15,420 nucleotides of DNA from Alphaproteobacteria bacterium (GCA_017958895.1 JAGDBT010000045.1:1-15420); one strand, 5' to 3'. Numbered from the stretch's first letter, positions 7,458 through 13,474 are shown. Numbers and translations: made by a program. The notes: generated by a model not told the origin, from the sequence alone.

Positions 7458-8125
7458 TGGAAGATGTTAAAAAAGGCCTGTTTGTGGTCTTTACCGGAGC
7501 TCCGGGCTGCGGTAAGGGCACGCAGGCTCGTATTTTGAAAGAAAAAACCGGAATAGCCCACCTTTCTACCGGTGAAATGTTGCGTCAGTATGCCGAAAAA
7601 GATACACCGTTAGGCAGAGAATTAAAGGCTTTGTTGGATCGCGGGGAATTTGCTACCGATGAAATGATTATCGAAATGGTAAAAAGTCGGATTATGGAAC
7701 CTGACTGCGCACAAGGTTTTATTTTGGACGGTTTTCCGCGTACTTTGCCGCAAGCCGAGGTTTTGGAAGGTATTTTGGCAGAAAAAAGAATAAAACTGAA
7801 TTGCGTTTTGGAAATTCAAGTGCCGGATGAGATAATCATGGAACGTATTTTGGGGCGCTATTCCTGTATGAAGTGCGGTGCCGGCTATCATGATAAATTT
7901 CAAAAGCCGAAAGTTTACGGAGTTTGTGATTATTGCGGCGGTACGGAGTTTTCGCGCCGTAAAGACGATAATCGCGAAACAGTGCAGAATCGCCTGATAA
8001 ATTATCGCCTTCTGACCTATCCGACAATTCCTTTTTTTGAGAAGCAGGGATTGCTGAAAACCGTTGACGGCACGGGCACTATTGAGGCGGTGAGCAAAAA
8101 GATAGCGGAAATCTTGAAAATTTAA
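7457..8125 (+). CDS. adk: Adenylate kinase with zinc-type LID
   Basis: Adenylate kinase (222 aa) catalyses ATP + AMP = 2 ADP in the cytosol. The P-loop GAPGCGKGT is at residues 14-22, the AMP-binding region follows (HLSTGEMLR), and DGFPRT is at 91-96. The long LID domain carries four cysteines in CxxC pairs (C137/C140 and C157/C160), a zinc-binding LID as found in many Gram-positive and some alphaproteobacterial enzymes; E. coli Adk lacks these cysteines. The start ATG shares a base with the secY TGA (TGATG), so translation is probably coupled; a clear SD is not seen, only AAGAAGAGAAA within secY. A TTG three bases earlier is in frame but less likely. Confidence 0.97.
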   Translation: MEDVKKGLFVVFTGAPGCGKGTQARILKEKTGIAHLSTGEMLRQYAEKDTPLGRELKALLDRGEFATDEMIIEMVKSRIMEPDCAQGFILDGFPRTLPQAEVLEGILAEKRIKLNCVLEIQVPDEIIMERILGRYSCMKCGAGYHDKFQKPKVYGVCDYCGGTEFSRRKDDNRETVQNRLINYRLLTYPTIPFFEKQGLLKTVDGTGTIEAVSKKIAEILKI

Positions 8126-8171
8126 GCAAAAAACAAACGCAAAAAAAATCAAAAATTTTGTAAAAAATGTA

Positions 8172-8200
8172 TTGACTCTATAAAAGTTACTGCCTATAAT
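8172..8200 (+). promoter_or_regulatory. Strong promoter of the rpsM-rpsK-rpoA operon
   Basis: TTGACT (8172-8177) and a perfect TATAAT (8195-8200) with a 17-base spacer, a near-consensus sigma-70 type promoter. The leader of about 60 nt contains a weak hairpin (8214-8219 with 8228-8233) before the rpsM ribosome site, a plausible place for regulation, although no S4-type pseudoknot was recognised. Confidence 0.85.
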
Positions 8201-8267
8201 CCGCTTAATTTTGAAAAGTGGTGATCAGCTTTTTAAATGTATTAATATTGAATAATGGAGATTAAAT

Positions 8268-8636
8268 TTGGCTCGTATAGCTGGTGTAAATATTCCAAGT
8301 GCCAAGAGAATCGAGGTTGCTTTAACCTATATCTTCGGCATTGGTAGAAAGTCTGCTCAAGACATTTGCGCAAAATCGGGTATTGATGTTAGCCGTCGCG
8401 TTAACGACTTATCCGAAGAAGAAATCATGAAAATTCGTGAAGTCATTGATAGCGGTTATTTGGTAGAGGGTGAACTTCGTCGTGAAGTAGGTACCAACAT
8501 TAAGAGATTGATGGATTTAGGTTGCTATCGTGGTTTAAGACATCGTAAGGGTCTGCCGGTTCGCGGTCAGAGCACAAAACAAAATGCTCGTACCCGTAAA
8601 GGTAAACGCAAGACCATTGCTAATAAGAAGAAATAG
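8268..8636 (+). CDS. rpsM: 30S ribosomal protein S13
   Basis: S13 (122 aa) is in the head of the 30S subunit and contacts the P-site tRNA and bridge B1. The start [21 protein letters not shown] and [39 protein letters not shown] and the basic tail [11 protein letters not shown] are diagnostic. The start codon is TTG: translation from it gives the exact family N-terminus, with ATGGAG 8 bases upstream and no in-frame ATG that would fit. A non-ATG start in an abundant ribosomal protein suggests tuned initiation. It opens the alpha operon behind its own strong promoter. rpsK follows 14 bases after the stop. Confidence 0.97.
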   Translation: MARIAGVNIPSAKRIEVALTYIFGIGRKSAQDICAKSGIDVSRRVNDLSEEEIMKIREVIDSGYLVEGELRREVGTNIKRLMDLGCYRGLRHRKGLPVRGQSTKQNARTRKGKRKTIANKKK

Positions 8637-8650
8637 TGAGGTAAGTGTAA

Positions 8651-9040
8651 ATGGCTAAAGCAACATTACAAAGAAAAAAGAAGGAAAAAAAGAATATTAC
8701 TTCCGGTGTGGCTCACATCGATTCTTCTTTTAACAATACAAGAATTACGATTACGGATGCTCAAGGAAACACTGTTTCATGGGCTACCGCAGGTGCTCAA
8801 GGTTTTAAGGGTTCTCGTAAATCAACTCCGTACGCTGCGCAGGTTGCCGCCGAAGAAGCCGGTAGAAAGGCTCAGGAAAACGGCATGAAAACGTTGGAAG
8901 TTGAAGTTAAAGGTCCGGGTTCGGGCAGAGAATCGGCTATCAGAGCATTGCAGGTTGTCGGTTTTACCATCACTTCAATTCGTGATGTTACTCCGATTCC
9001 TCATAACGGCTGCCGTTTGAAAAAGAGACGCCGCGTATAA
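8651..9040 (+). CDS. rpsK: 30S ribosomal protein S11
   Basis: S11 (129 aa, the canonical length) lies on the platform of the 30S subunit and contacts the E-site and the Shine-Dalgarno helix. [38 protein letters not shown] (overlapping blocks), [27 protein letters not shown] and the terminal [16 protein letters not shown] are hallmarks. The Asn-Gly of PHNGC is the site where isoaspartate forms in E. coli S11. The ribosome site is TGAGGTAAG before the ATG. A hairpin separates it from rpoA. Confidence 0.98.
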   Translation: MAKATLQRKKKEKKNITSGVAHIDSSFNNTRITITDAQGNTVSWATAGAQGFKGSRKSTPYAAQVAAEEAGRKAQENGMKTLEVEVKGPGSGRESAIRALQVVGFTITSIRDVTPIPHNGCRLKKRRRV

Positions 9041-9049
9041 TTTTTATTT

Positions 9050-9082
9050 GAGACCGGGCCTTTTTATGAGGCCTGTTGTCTC
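9050..9082 (+). terminator. Hairpin between rpsK and rpoA (possible attenuator)
   Basis: GAGAC (9050-9054) pairs with GTCTC (9078-9082), and inside it GGGCCT (9056-9061) with AGGCCT (9069-9074) around a short TTTTATG loop. Only GTTTTC follows, so it is at best a leaky terminator. It may lower rpoA transcription relative to rpsM-rpsK or protect the mRNA end. Confidence 0.55.
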
Positions 9083-9103
9083 GTTTTCATATATGCATAT
9101 ATA
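9076..9103 (+). promoter_or_regulatory. Possible internal promoter for rpoA
   Basis: TTGTCT (9076-9081) and TATATA (9098-9103) lie 16 bases apart (or TATAAC at 9100-9105 with an 18-base spacer). It sits right after the rpsK-rpoA hairpin and could supply extra rpoA transcript. This is inference from box similarity only. Confidence 0.35.
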
Positions 9104-9127
9104 ACTTCTAGAAAAAGGACAAAACCC

Positions 9128-10138
9128 GTGATTCAAAAGAATTGGCAAGAACTTATTAAACCAACTAAGTTAGATGTGTTCCAAGAAGAGGGCGCAAATA
9201 AGGCAAAGATTGTGGTTGAACCTTTAGAGCGAGGCTTTGGTCTTACTTTAGGAAATGCTTTAAGAAGAATTTTGTTATCTTCCTTGCAGGGCGGGGCAGT
9301 TTCAGCTATCAAAATAGATGGCGTTTTGCATGAATTTTCCGTAATTCCGGGCGTTAGAGAAGATGTTACCGACATCGTTCTTAACATAAAGGAATTGGCG
9401 GTTGCCGTTCATACGGAACTGACAAAAACCCTGACCTTAAAAGCGGAAGGACCTTGCACGGTAACGGCAGCAATGATTGAAACCGGTCATGATGTGGAAA
9501 TTATGAATCCGGATCATATCATTTGTACATTGGATGCCGGTGCGAAAATCAATATGGAACTTACCGTAAGCACAGGCAAGGGTTATGTTCCGGCAACAAC
9601 AAACATGTCTGCCGATTCTCCTATCGGTTTGATTATGGTTGATGCCATTTATTCGCCGGTTAAGAAGGTTTCTTACAAGGTAGAGAATACCCGTGTGGGA
9701 CAAATTACCGATTATGACAAGCTGACCATGATTGTTGAAACAAACGGTGTGGTTTCTCCTGAAGATGCGGTGGCTTTAGCGGCCAGAATTCTGCAAGATC
9801 AGGTAAAACCGTTCATTAATTTCGACGAACCGGAAAGCGAATCGGAAGATGTTCATGAAGAATTGCCGTTCAACAAGAATTTGTTGCGCAAAGTTGATGA
9901 ATTGGAATTGTCGGTTCGTTCGGCTAACTGCCTGAAGAATGACAATATCGTTTATATCGGTGATTTGGTTCAAAAAACCGAGGCCGAAATGTTGCGTACA
10001 CCGAACTTCGGTCGTAAATCTTTGAACGAAATTAAAGAAGTGTTGGCTAAAATGGGTATCCATTTGGGTATGGAAACTCCGGGTTGGCCGCCTGAGAATA
10101 TTGATGAGTTAATCAAACGTTCTGATGAACATTTCTAA
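9128..10138 (+). CDS. rpoA: RNA polymerase alpha subunit
   Basis: The alpha subunit (336 aa) dimerises to start RNA polymerase assembly, and its C-terminal domain binds UP elements and activators. The N-terminal domain (about residues 1-235) includes [26 protein letters not shown] (adjacent blocks), [31 protein letters not shown] and the later [17 protein letters not shown]. An acidic linker ([12 protein letters not shown]) leads to the C-terminal domain with [15 protein letters not shown] and [16 protein letters not shown]. The ending [14 protein letters not shown] is typical for alphaproteobacteria. The start is GTG with AAAAAGGA upstream. A strong terminator follows at once; rplQ, which normally follows rpoA, is absent. 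Confidence 0.98.
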   Translation: MIQKNWQELIKPTKLDVFQEEGANKAKIVVEPLERGFGLTLGNALRRILLSSLQGGAVSAIKIDGVLHEFSVIPGVREDVTDIVLNIKELAVAVHTELTKTLTLKAEGPCTVTAAMIETGHDVEIMNPDHIICTLDAGAKINMELTVSTGKGYVPATTNMSADSPIGLIMVDAIYSPVKKVSYKVENTRVGQITDYDKLTMIVETNGVVSPEDAVALAARILQDQVKPFINFDEPESESEDVHEELPFNKNLLRKVDELELSVRSANCLKNDNIVYIGDLVQKTEAEMLRTPNFGRKSLNEIKEVLAKMGIHLGMETPGWPPENIDELIKRSDEHF

Positions 10139-10150
10139 AAAAAATTTGCA

Positions 10151-10182
10151 AAAAAGACCTCCCGAAAAAAGGAGGTCTTTTT
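10151..10182. terminator. Bidirectional intrinsic terminator after rpoA
   Basis: An 11-bp perfect stem (10151-10161 with 10170-10180; core AGACCTCC/GGAGGTCT) with an A-rich loop and a T-run at 10177-10182. The A-run on the left gives a T-run on the minus strand too, so it serves both rpoA and the convergent membrane-protein gene that stops at 10187. Confidence 0.93.
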
Positions 10183-10186
10183 TATT

Positions 10187-10570
10187 TTATCTGACGTAAA
10201 TCAGCAGAATTATAAGATAAAAAGCAAAAGTCAAAGCAATGGTATAAAGAATCATATTCAGCAAAATACTCAAACGCGGGGCTCGGGCAATAGAAACTTT
10301 CGGTAAAGTAACCTTTTTTTGCTTAATATTTTGGGCGATGGCGGAAAAGCGGCCTTTGTGGTGCAAAATCAGATAAACTATATAACACAGCAAAACAGCC
10401 AAAAGTCCGTAGGCGACCGGCTCGGCGAGCACGGGAGCGGCTCTTAAAGCATAAAATGCGGCACCGCCGGCGGCAATAATCAATATATAAGGCAAACCTT
10501 GTAAAACCAAAGGGAAATAGGCTATCAGCAAATAGCCCAAGATAATCCCGATAACAACTCTAGCAATCAT
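10187..10570 (-). CDS. Hypothetical multi-pass inner-membrane protein
   Basis: I do not recognise this 127-aa protein. Hydrophobic segments are at about residues 3-18, 24-45, 52-69 and 104-125, suggesting four membrane helices. Between helices 3 and 4 lies a basic stretch with HHKGRFSAIAQNIKQKKVTLPK, probably cytoplasmic. There is no signal peptide cleavage motif and no catalytic signature. The ATG has GGAG 7 bases upstream. A promoter-like TTGTTT-16-TATTAT lies upstream (10591-10618). The gene stands alone, converging on rpoA and diverging from the gene at 10681. It is expressed-looking but of unknown function. Confidence 0.75.
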   Translation of the reverse strand: MIARVVIGIILGYLLIAYFPLVLQGLPYILIIAAGGAAFYALRAAPVLAEPVAYGLLAVLLCYIVYLILHHKGRFSAIAQNIKQKKVTLPKVSIARAPRLSILLNMILYTIALTFAFYLIILLIYVR

Positions 10571-10590
10571 TTTTAATTCTCCATAAACCG

Positions 10591-10618
10591 ATAATACAAC
10601 AGGATTTTATAAAAACAA
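10591..10618 (-). promoter_or_regulatory. Possible promoter of the membrane-protein gene
   Basis: Minus strand TTGTTT (10613-10618), 16-base spacer, TATTAT (10591-10596), about 20 bases before the start codon at 10570. Box similarity and position are the only evidence. Confidence 0.5.
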
Positions 10619-10680
10619 CAATTTTTGTTAACGATTTGTTTAGTCGGGATAAATACATTATGAAAAGGGAGCGGTTTCCG

Positions 10681-11001
10681 ATGGATGCAAAAGAAATACT
10701 TGATGATAATGTTGAAGCAAAAAACGAGAGTTTTTTGTATTATCTGTTGCATAAATCATTTTTTGATAAAGAAGCTTTTCGAGCTTTGGTGGACAGTATC
10801 AGAATATTGTCCGATGAAGAGGTCGGCATAAGCCGTACCGCTCAGCAAATTAATTATATTTACGGAAAGATTTTGCGCTGTTTTTTATATCATTTTGATA
10901 CGCAAGATGAATACAAAATCAAAAACATGCCGAAGCATTACAGCAAATTGTTGGAAATCTTGGATAAGAGCGTCGGATATTATTATAAAACCCGTATCTG
11001 A
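10681..11001 (+). CDS. Hypothetical protein, predicted helical and soluble
   Basis: I do not recognise this protein of 106 aa. No membrane helix, signal peptide or metal motif is seen; it is rich in charged and aromatic residues (for example ESFLYYLLHKSFFDKEAF and GKILRCFLYHFDTQDEY) and likely all-helical. The frame is open from 10636, with ATGs at 10636, 10660 and 10681. I prefer 10681 because AAGGGAG lies 9 bases upstream; the other two lack a site. A weak promoter, TTGTTA-17-GATAAA, lies at 10625-10653. Its stop is 2 bases from the stop of the convergent 59-aa gene, with no terminator visible between them. Confidence 0.65.
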   Translation: MDAKEILDDNVEAKNESFLYYLLHKSFFDKEAFRALVDSIRILSDEEVGISRTAQQINYIYGKILRCFLYHFDTQDEYKIKNMPKHYSKLLEILDKSVGYYYKTRI

Positions 11002-11003
11002 GC

Positions 11004-11183
11004 TTACATAATACCGCTTAGCATAGGTTTAATCATCGGCCAAAGATAAACATAAGCCGCATAACCTAATCCGCCCAATATGGCGAAAGTCATAAGGTAA
11101 AAAGGCAGTCTGATGATGAATCTGAACAACATATAGGCTAAAAACAGACCACCAACCATAATTACGATAGAAGTAATATCCAT
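11004..11183 (-). CDS. Small membrane protein of 59 aa
   Basis: This short gene encodes MDITSIVIMVGGLFLAYMLF, then RFIIRLPFYLMTFAILGGLG, then YAAYVYLWPMIKPMLSGIM. Two hydrophobic stretches (about residues 5-20 and 27-47) separated by Arg residues suggest a two-helix inner-membrane protein. It is supported by a good ribosome site (AGGAG 7 bases before the ATG at 11183) and a near-consensus promoter at 11207-11235. No family was recognised. Its position tail-to-tail with the gene at 10681 and its own promoter mark it as a monocistronic unit. A small protein this size can be missed by length cut-offs. Confidence 0.75.
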   Translation of the reverse strand: MDITSIVIMVGGLFLAYMLFRFIIRLPFYLMTFAILGGLGYAAYVYLWPMIKPMLSGIM

Positions 11184-11206
11184 ATTTATCTCCTAAAATT
11201 GTGCCC

Positions 11207-11235
11207 AGTATATATGAAATAGGAAATTTTGTAAA
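11207..11235 (-). promoter_or_regulatory. Promoter of the 59-aa membrane protein
   Basis: Minus strand TTTACA (11230-11235), exactly 17 bases, then TATACT (11207-11212). The distance to the start codon gives a leader of about 20 bases that contains just the ribosome site. Confidence 0.75.
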
Positions 11236-11242
11236 CAGGATT

Positions 11243-11300
11243 TTGAAAATAACAAAAAAAGCCCCCGAAAGGGGACTTTTTTGTTATGGATGGTAAGATT
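11243..11300. repeat. Divergent third copy of the tRNA-Ser 3'-end/terminator repeat
   Basis: The stretch TTGAAAATAACAAAAAAAGC, a CCCC/GGGG hairpin with loop CGAAA, then ACTTTTTTGTTATGGATGGTAAGAT. It matches the repeat at 12469-12531, except that TTGGCGG is here TGGATGG and homology ends after GGTAAGAT. The hairpin with A-run and T-run on either side works as a bidirectional terminator. Because tRNA acceptor-stem bases (GGTAAGA) are still recognisable, it is probably a relic of the same duplication as the copies at 12303 and 12478. Confidence 0.7.
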
Positions 11301-11338
11301 GCATACTAGGCTATATTATTCCCATTTCCGGTTTTTTA

Positions 11339-11368
11339 TTGATTTATTAAGAAAACGTATTATATAAT
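11339..11368 (+). promoter_or_regulatory. Promoter facing the inverted-repeat element and SLOG gene
   Basis: TTGATT (11339-11344), 18-base spacer, perfect TATAAT (11363-11368). A transcript would start near 11375, at the left edge of the structured element, and could continue into the SLOG-like gene. Confidence 0.55.
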
Positions 11369-11374
11369 ATTTCC

Positions 11375-11600
11375 CGTTGGGATAGCCCGTATCTCAATAA
11401 AGGGATTAACAACCCTAAACCTTATGGGCAAGAGGGACTTTTGTTGTTTTTTTTTAACAAAGGTTGCTTTGCCGTGTGGGCTCACCAAATTGGTGGGTGC
11501 CGGCAGAAATAAGGCTTTGCTCGAATAAGCTGGGCTACTTCTCATAAGGTTTGTAGTTGTTAACACCCATCGCCTGTAATGGTTTGATTTGGTCGGGCTG
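11375..11600. repeat. Structured inverted-repeat element, possible MITE-like or leader
   Basis: This stretch without a credible gene is rich in symmetry. A 22-base inverted repeat (11405-11426 versus 11543-11564) matches at 19 of 22 positions and contains AAACCTTATG. Nested inside are GGCAA (11427-11431) with TTGCC (11469-11473), TTTTGTT/AACAAAG around a nine-T run, and the perfect palindrome CACCAAATTGGTG (11483-11495). A minus-strand open frame runs through it but shows no protein-like features. It could be a non-autonomous mobile repeat or a long folded leader RNA for the SLOG gene. I cannot name a family. Confidence 0.45.
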
Positions 11601-11616
11601 ATTGGCTTTTTATGTT

Positions 11617-12126
11617 TTGGGTAAGACTTGTGCATTTTTGGGCAATAACTATGATAAAGTATTAGATGTTAAAGTTGGGCATCGTACGCCGCAGGGCTTA
11701 AAAGAACAAATATGCAAGGAAATCATCAATTTAATTGAAAATGAAAAAGTGGATACCTTTCTGGTCGGTGAAAGAGGCGGATATGAAATTGATGCCTATG
11801 ATGTTGTTTTGGCTGTTCGGAGAGAATACCGACATATTAAGGTGTATTTAGTTATTTCGGCAGTAACTGATTTGAACGAAATGGGTGGTATTTATTACAA
11901 ACAAGGAAATAAACGGAGAGATTTTGATGATTTTATTTTGCCGCCGAAATGTGAATCAGGCTACAAAAAATTATGTATCGTGTATCGCAATCGCTTCATT
12001 ATAGAAAATACGGATTTTATAATCGCCTACAACAAATATGAAGGTAGGGCTAAGGAATTCTGCAAAACCGCCGAAATAAAAGGTGTTAAAGTAGTTGAAT
12101 TAGCGACAAGAAATGAAACTTTTTAG
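11617..12126 (+). CDS. SLOG superfamily (DUF1273-like) protein, start uncertain
   Basis: The product (169 aa from the TTG at 11617) resembles the DUF1273/SLOG family of Rossmann-like proteins thought to bind nucleotides or nucleotide-derived ligands. It opens with KTCAFLGNNYDK, has VDTFLVGERGGYEIDAYDVVL (two adjacent blocks) as the ligand-loop region, then EYRHIKVYLVI, and ends with IVYRNRFIIENTDFIIAYN and EIKGVKVVEL. No in-frame ATG exists near the beginning: a stop lies at 11599-11601, and only TTG codons at 11602 and 11617 could start. No convincing SD precedes either. The inverted-repeat element abuts this 5' end, so the native start may have been replaced. Function is unknown. Family call is by motif recall only. 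Confidence 0.6.
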   Translation: MGKTCAFLGNNYDKVLDVKVGHRTPQGLKEQICKEIINLIENEKVDTFLVGERGGYEIDAYDVVLAVRREYRHIKVYLVISAVTDLNEMGGIYYKQGNKRRDFDDFILPPKCESGYKKLCIVYRNRFIIENTDFIIAYNKYEGRAKEFCKTAEIKGVKVVELATRNETF

Positions 12127-12181
12127 CGTTATATTTCGGTGTTTATTTTTTATTATCACTCTTAGCCTTGTTTCTCTCATG

Positions 12182-12304
12182 TCTCGTCACTCTCGGCCTT
12201 GTGCCGAGAGTCTATGGAAACAGAATGTGGACCCTCGGAATAAATCCAATGGTGACATAAAGAAATGGATACTCGGTACGCGCTGATGCTTGACCGAGTA
12301 TGAC
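12182..12304. repeat. Palindromic intergenic repeat downstream of the SLOG gene
   Basis: Two hairpins in about 120 bases: ACTCTCGGC (12189-12197) pairs perfectly with GCCGAGAGT (12203-12211), and ATACTCGGT (12269-12277) with ACCGAGTAT (12293-12301). The layout GTCAC-TCTCGG...GAGTCTATGGA...CCGAGTATGAC resembles the GTCATCC/GGATGAC double-palindrome repeats common between alphaproteobacterial genes. The first hairpin, with little T-run, may also help end the SLOG transcript. Confidence 0.6.
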
Positions 12305-12356
12305 AAAAAAGCCCCCAAAAGGGGACTTCTTTGTTATTGGCGGTAAGATAGGGATT
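12303..12356. repeat. Direct repeat copy of tRNA-Ser 3' end plus terminator
   Basis: This 54-base segment is identical to 12478-12531 except one base in the hairpin loop. It holds the CCCC/GGGG terminator and the last 19 bases of the tRNA-Ser gene including its CCA (minus strand). The rest of the tRNA is missing, since after GGGATT the sequence diverges (ACTTCACTTCG instead of CGAACCCC). It is therefore a partial tRNA copy, 175 bases from the intact gene. Confidence 0.85.
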
Positions 12357-12477
12357 ACTTCACTTCGTTACGTTCACTGCGCTCATCGCCGATGGCGACC
12401 GGCATCCCTAAGTCTGCCTTTCGCTTGTAGTCGAACCCCGCTCCCTGTGGTTCAAATCCCTTTACCGCTTGAAAATA

Positions 12478-12511
12478 ACAAAAAAGCCCCTAAAAGGGGA
12501 CTTCTTTGTTA
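12478..12511 (-). terminator. Intrinsic terminator of tRNA-Ser
   Basis: On the minus strand CCCC (12496-12499 complement), loop TTTTA, GGGG, C, then TTTTTTG. It begins right after the CCA end of the tRNA. The whole block is part of the repeated segment. Confidence 0.8.
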
Positions 12512-12512
12512 T

Positions 12513-12602
12513 TGGCGGTAAGATAGGGATTCGAACCCCAGGTACCCTAACGGGCACAATTGATTTCGAGTCAACCGCATTCGACCACTCTGCCATCTTA
12601 CC
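12513..12602 (-). tRNA. tRNA-Ser (anticodon CGA)
   Basis: A 90-nt class II tRNA gene on the minus strand. The acceptor stem pairs GGTAAGA with TCTTACC, discriminator G, and CCA is encoded. The anticodon loop is CTCGAAA with anticodon CGA (reads UCG), the long variable arm follows (CCCGTTAGGGTACC region), and the T arm has GGTTCGAATCC. The length and extra arm are typical for serine. It lies 49 bases downstream of the SDR gene on the same strand, with its own extended -10 box (TGGCATAAT at 12616-12624). A partial copy of its 3' end lies at 12303-12356. Confidence 0.96.
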
Positions 12603-12615
12603 TTGGTGCTATCTT

Positions 12616-12624
12616 ATTATGCCA
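12616..12624 (-). promoter_or_regulatory. Extended -10 box for tRNA-Ser
   Basis: Minus strand TGGCATAAT, about 15-20 bases before the tRNA 5' end. No good -35 box is found at 17 bases, which fits an extended -10 type. The tRNA might also be transcribed from the SDR gene upstream. Confidence 0.4.
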
Positions 12625-12651
12625 GTTTTTGATAAAAAGCAAGTCAAATTT

Positions 12652-13419
12652 TTATACTTTATGCGGTAATTTGGCATAAATGAAATCGCTCAGGCGGTTT
12701 GGCAAGATAGAAAAGAACCAGGTGGCAAATCTCATCGGCCACGGAAAAGCAATAAGTCCGACATTTTTATCAATTCTGGCGGCAATAATTTCGGCCGCTT
12801 TTTCGGCAGACATGAAAAACGGCATCGGACAGGTATTTTTATCCGTAATTCTTGATTTTACAAATCCCGGACAGATGATATTAACCTGAATGTTTTGCGG
12901 CAACAAACTGCTGCGTAAAGCTTCGCCGTAGGCTTTTACACAAGCTTTGGTGGCGCTGTATGACGGGCAGGACGGCAAGCCGTGATATCCGGCAATAGAT
13001 GAAGTAATGGCTATGATTTTGCGCTTTTCCGCCGAACGTTTATAATTCTCTACGGCCGGAGTTATGGTATTAAGTACCCCGAAAACATTGGTTTCAAAAG
13101 TATTATAAATATTTTCCGGTGTTTCTTCACCGGTAGAAACGCCGGCATTGGCAATTACCAAATTTAACGGGGCTTTATTTTCACATTCCGCCAACCAGTC
13201 AGCCATGGCTTCTTTGTTGCCGACATTGATTATTTTCGGATAGACTGTGGCACCCTGTTGTCGACATCTTTCGGTAACCGCGTTTAAGCGTTGTTCATTT
13301 CGGCCGCTTAAAAACAAATTTTTGGCACCGTTTTGAGCATAATATTCAGCCAGGGCTTCGCCTATTCCCGAAGAAGCACCGGTTATTAAAATATTGGAAA
13401 TTTCTGAAGACATGTGCAT
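12652..13419 (-). CDS. Short-chain dehydrogenase/reductase (SDR family)
   Basis: NAD(P)-dependent oxidoreductase of 255 aa, the classical SDR size. The nucleotide-binding TGASSGIG is at residues 13-20, NAG at 91-93, the structural Asn in ETNVFG at 111, catalytic Ser at 140/141 (ITSSIAG), and the catalytic YSATK at 154-158, followed by PGFVKSRIT. All active-site residues are present, so the enzyme should be functional; substrate is not predictable. The ending AFPWPMRFATWFFSILPNRL is hydrophobic and may attach the protein to membranes. The start at 13419 has GCGGGA about 6 bases upstream; an alternative ATG at 13413 is possible. The gene is divergent from gmk. Confidence 0.92.
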   Translation of the reverse strand: MHMSSEISNILITGASSGIGEALAEYYAQNGAKNLFLSGRNEQRLNAVTERCRQQGATVYPKIINVGNKEAMADWLAECENKAPLNLVIANAGVSTGEETPENIYNTFETNVFGVLNTITPAVENYKRSAEKRKIIAITSSIAGYHGLPSCPSYSATKACVKAYGEALRSSLLPQNIQVNIICPGFVKSRITDKNTCPMPFFMSAEKAAEIIAARIDKNVGLIAFPWPMRFATWFFSILPNRLSDFIYAKLPHKV

Positions 13420-13444
13420 AAATCCCGCTAAAAAATTTTAATTA

Positions 13445-13474
13445 TTGTAATATTTAATCCCTTTAGTTTATAAT
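13445..13474 (+). promoter_or_regulatory. Promoter of the gmk-cysK-lptG operon
   Basis: TTGTAA (13445-13450), 18-base spacer, perfect TATAAT (13469-13474), 31 bases before the gmk ATG, whose ribosome site is AAGAGGTAAAG. Confidence 0.65.

Noticed and set aside
11360..11635. Minus-strand ORF of 91 aa in the inverted-repeat element
   Set aside because: Basic, low-structure composition, no ribosome site, and it runs through nested palindromes and a T-run; better explained as a chance frame in non-coding repeat DNA.
12300..12669. Plus-strand ORFs of 73 and 66 aa across the tRNA repeats
   Set aside because: They translate the repeated terminator and the tRNA antisense; the shared opening (TKKP-KGDFFVIGGKIG) is just the duplicated DNA.
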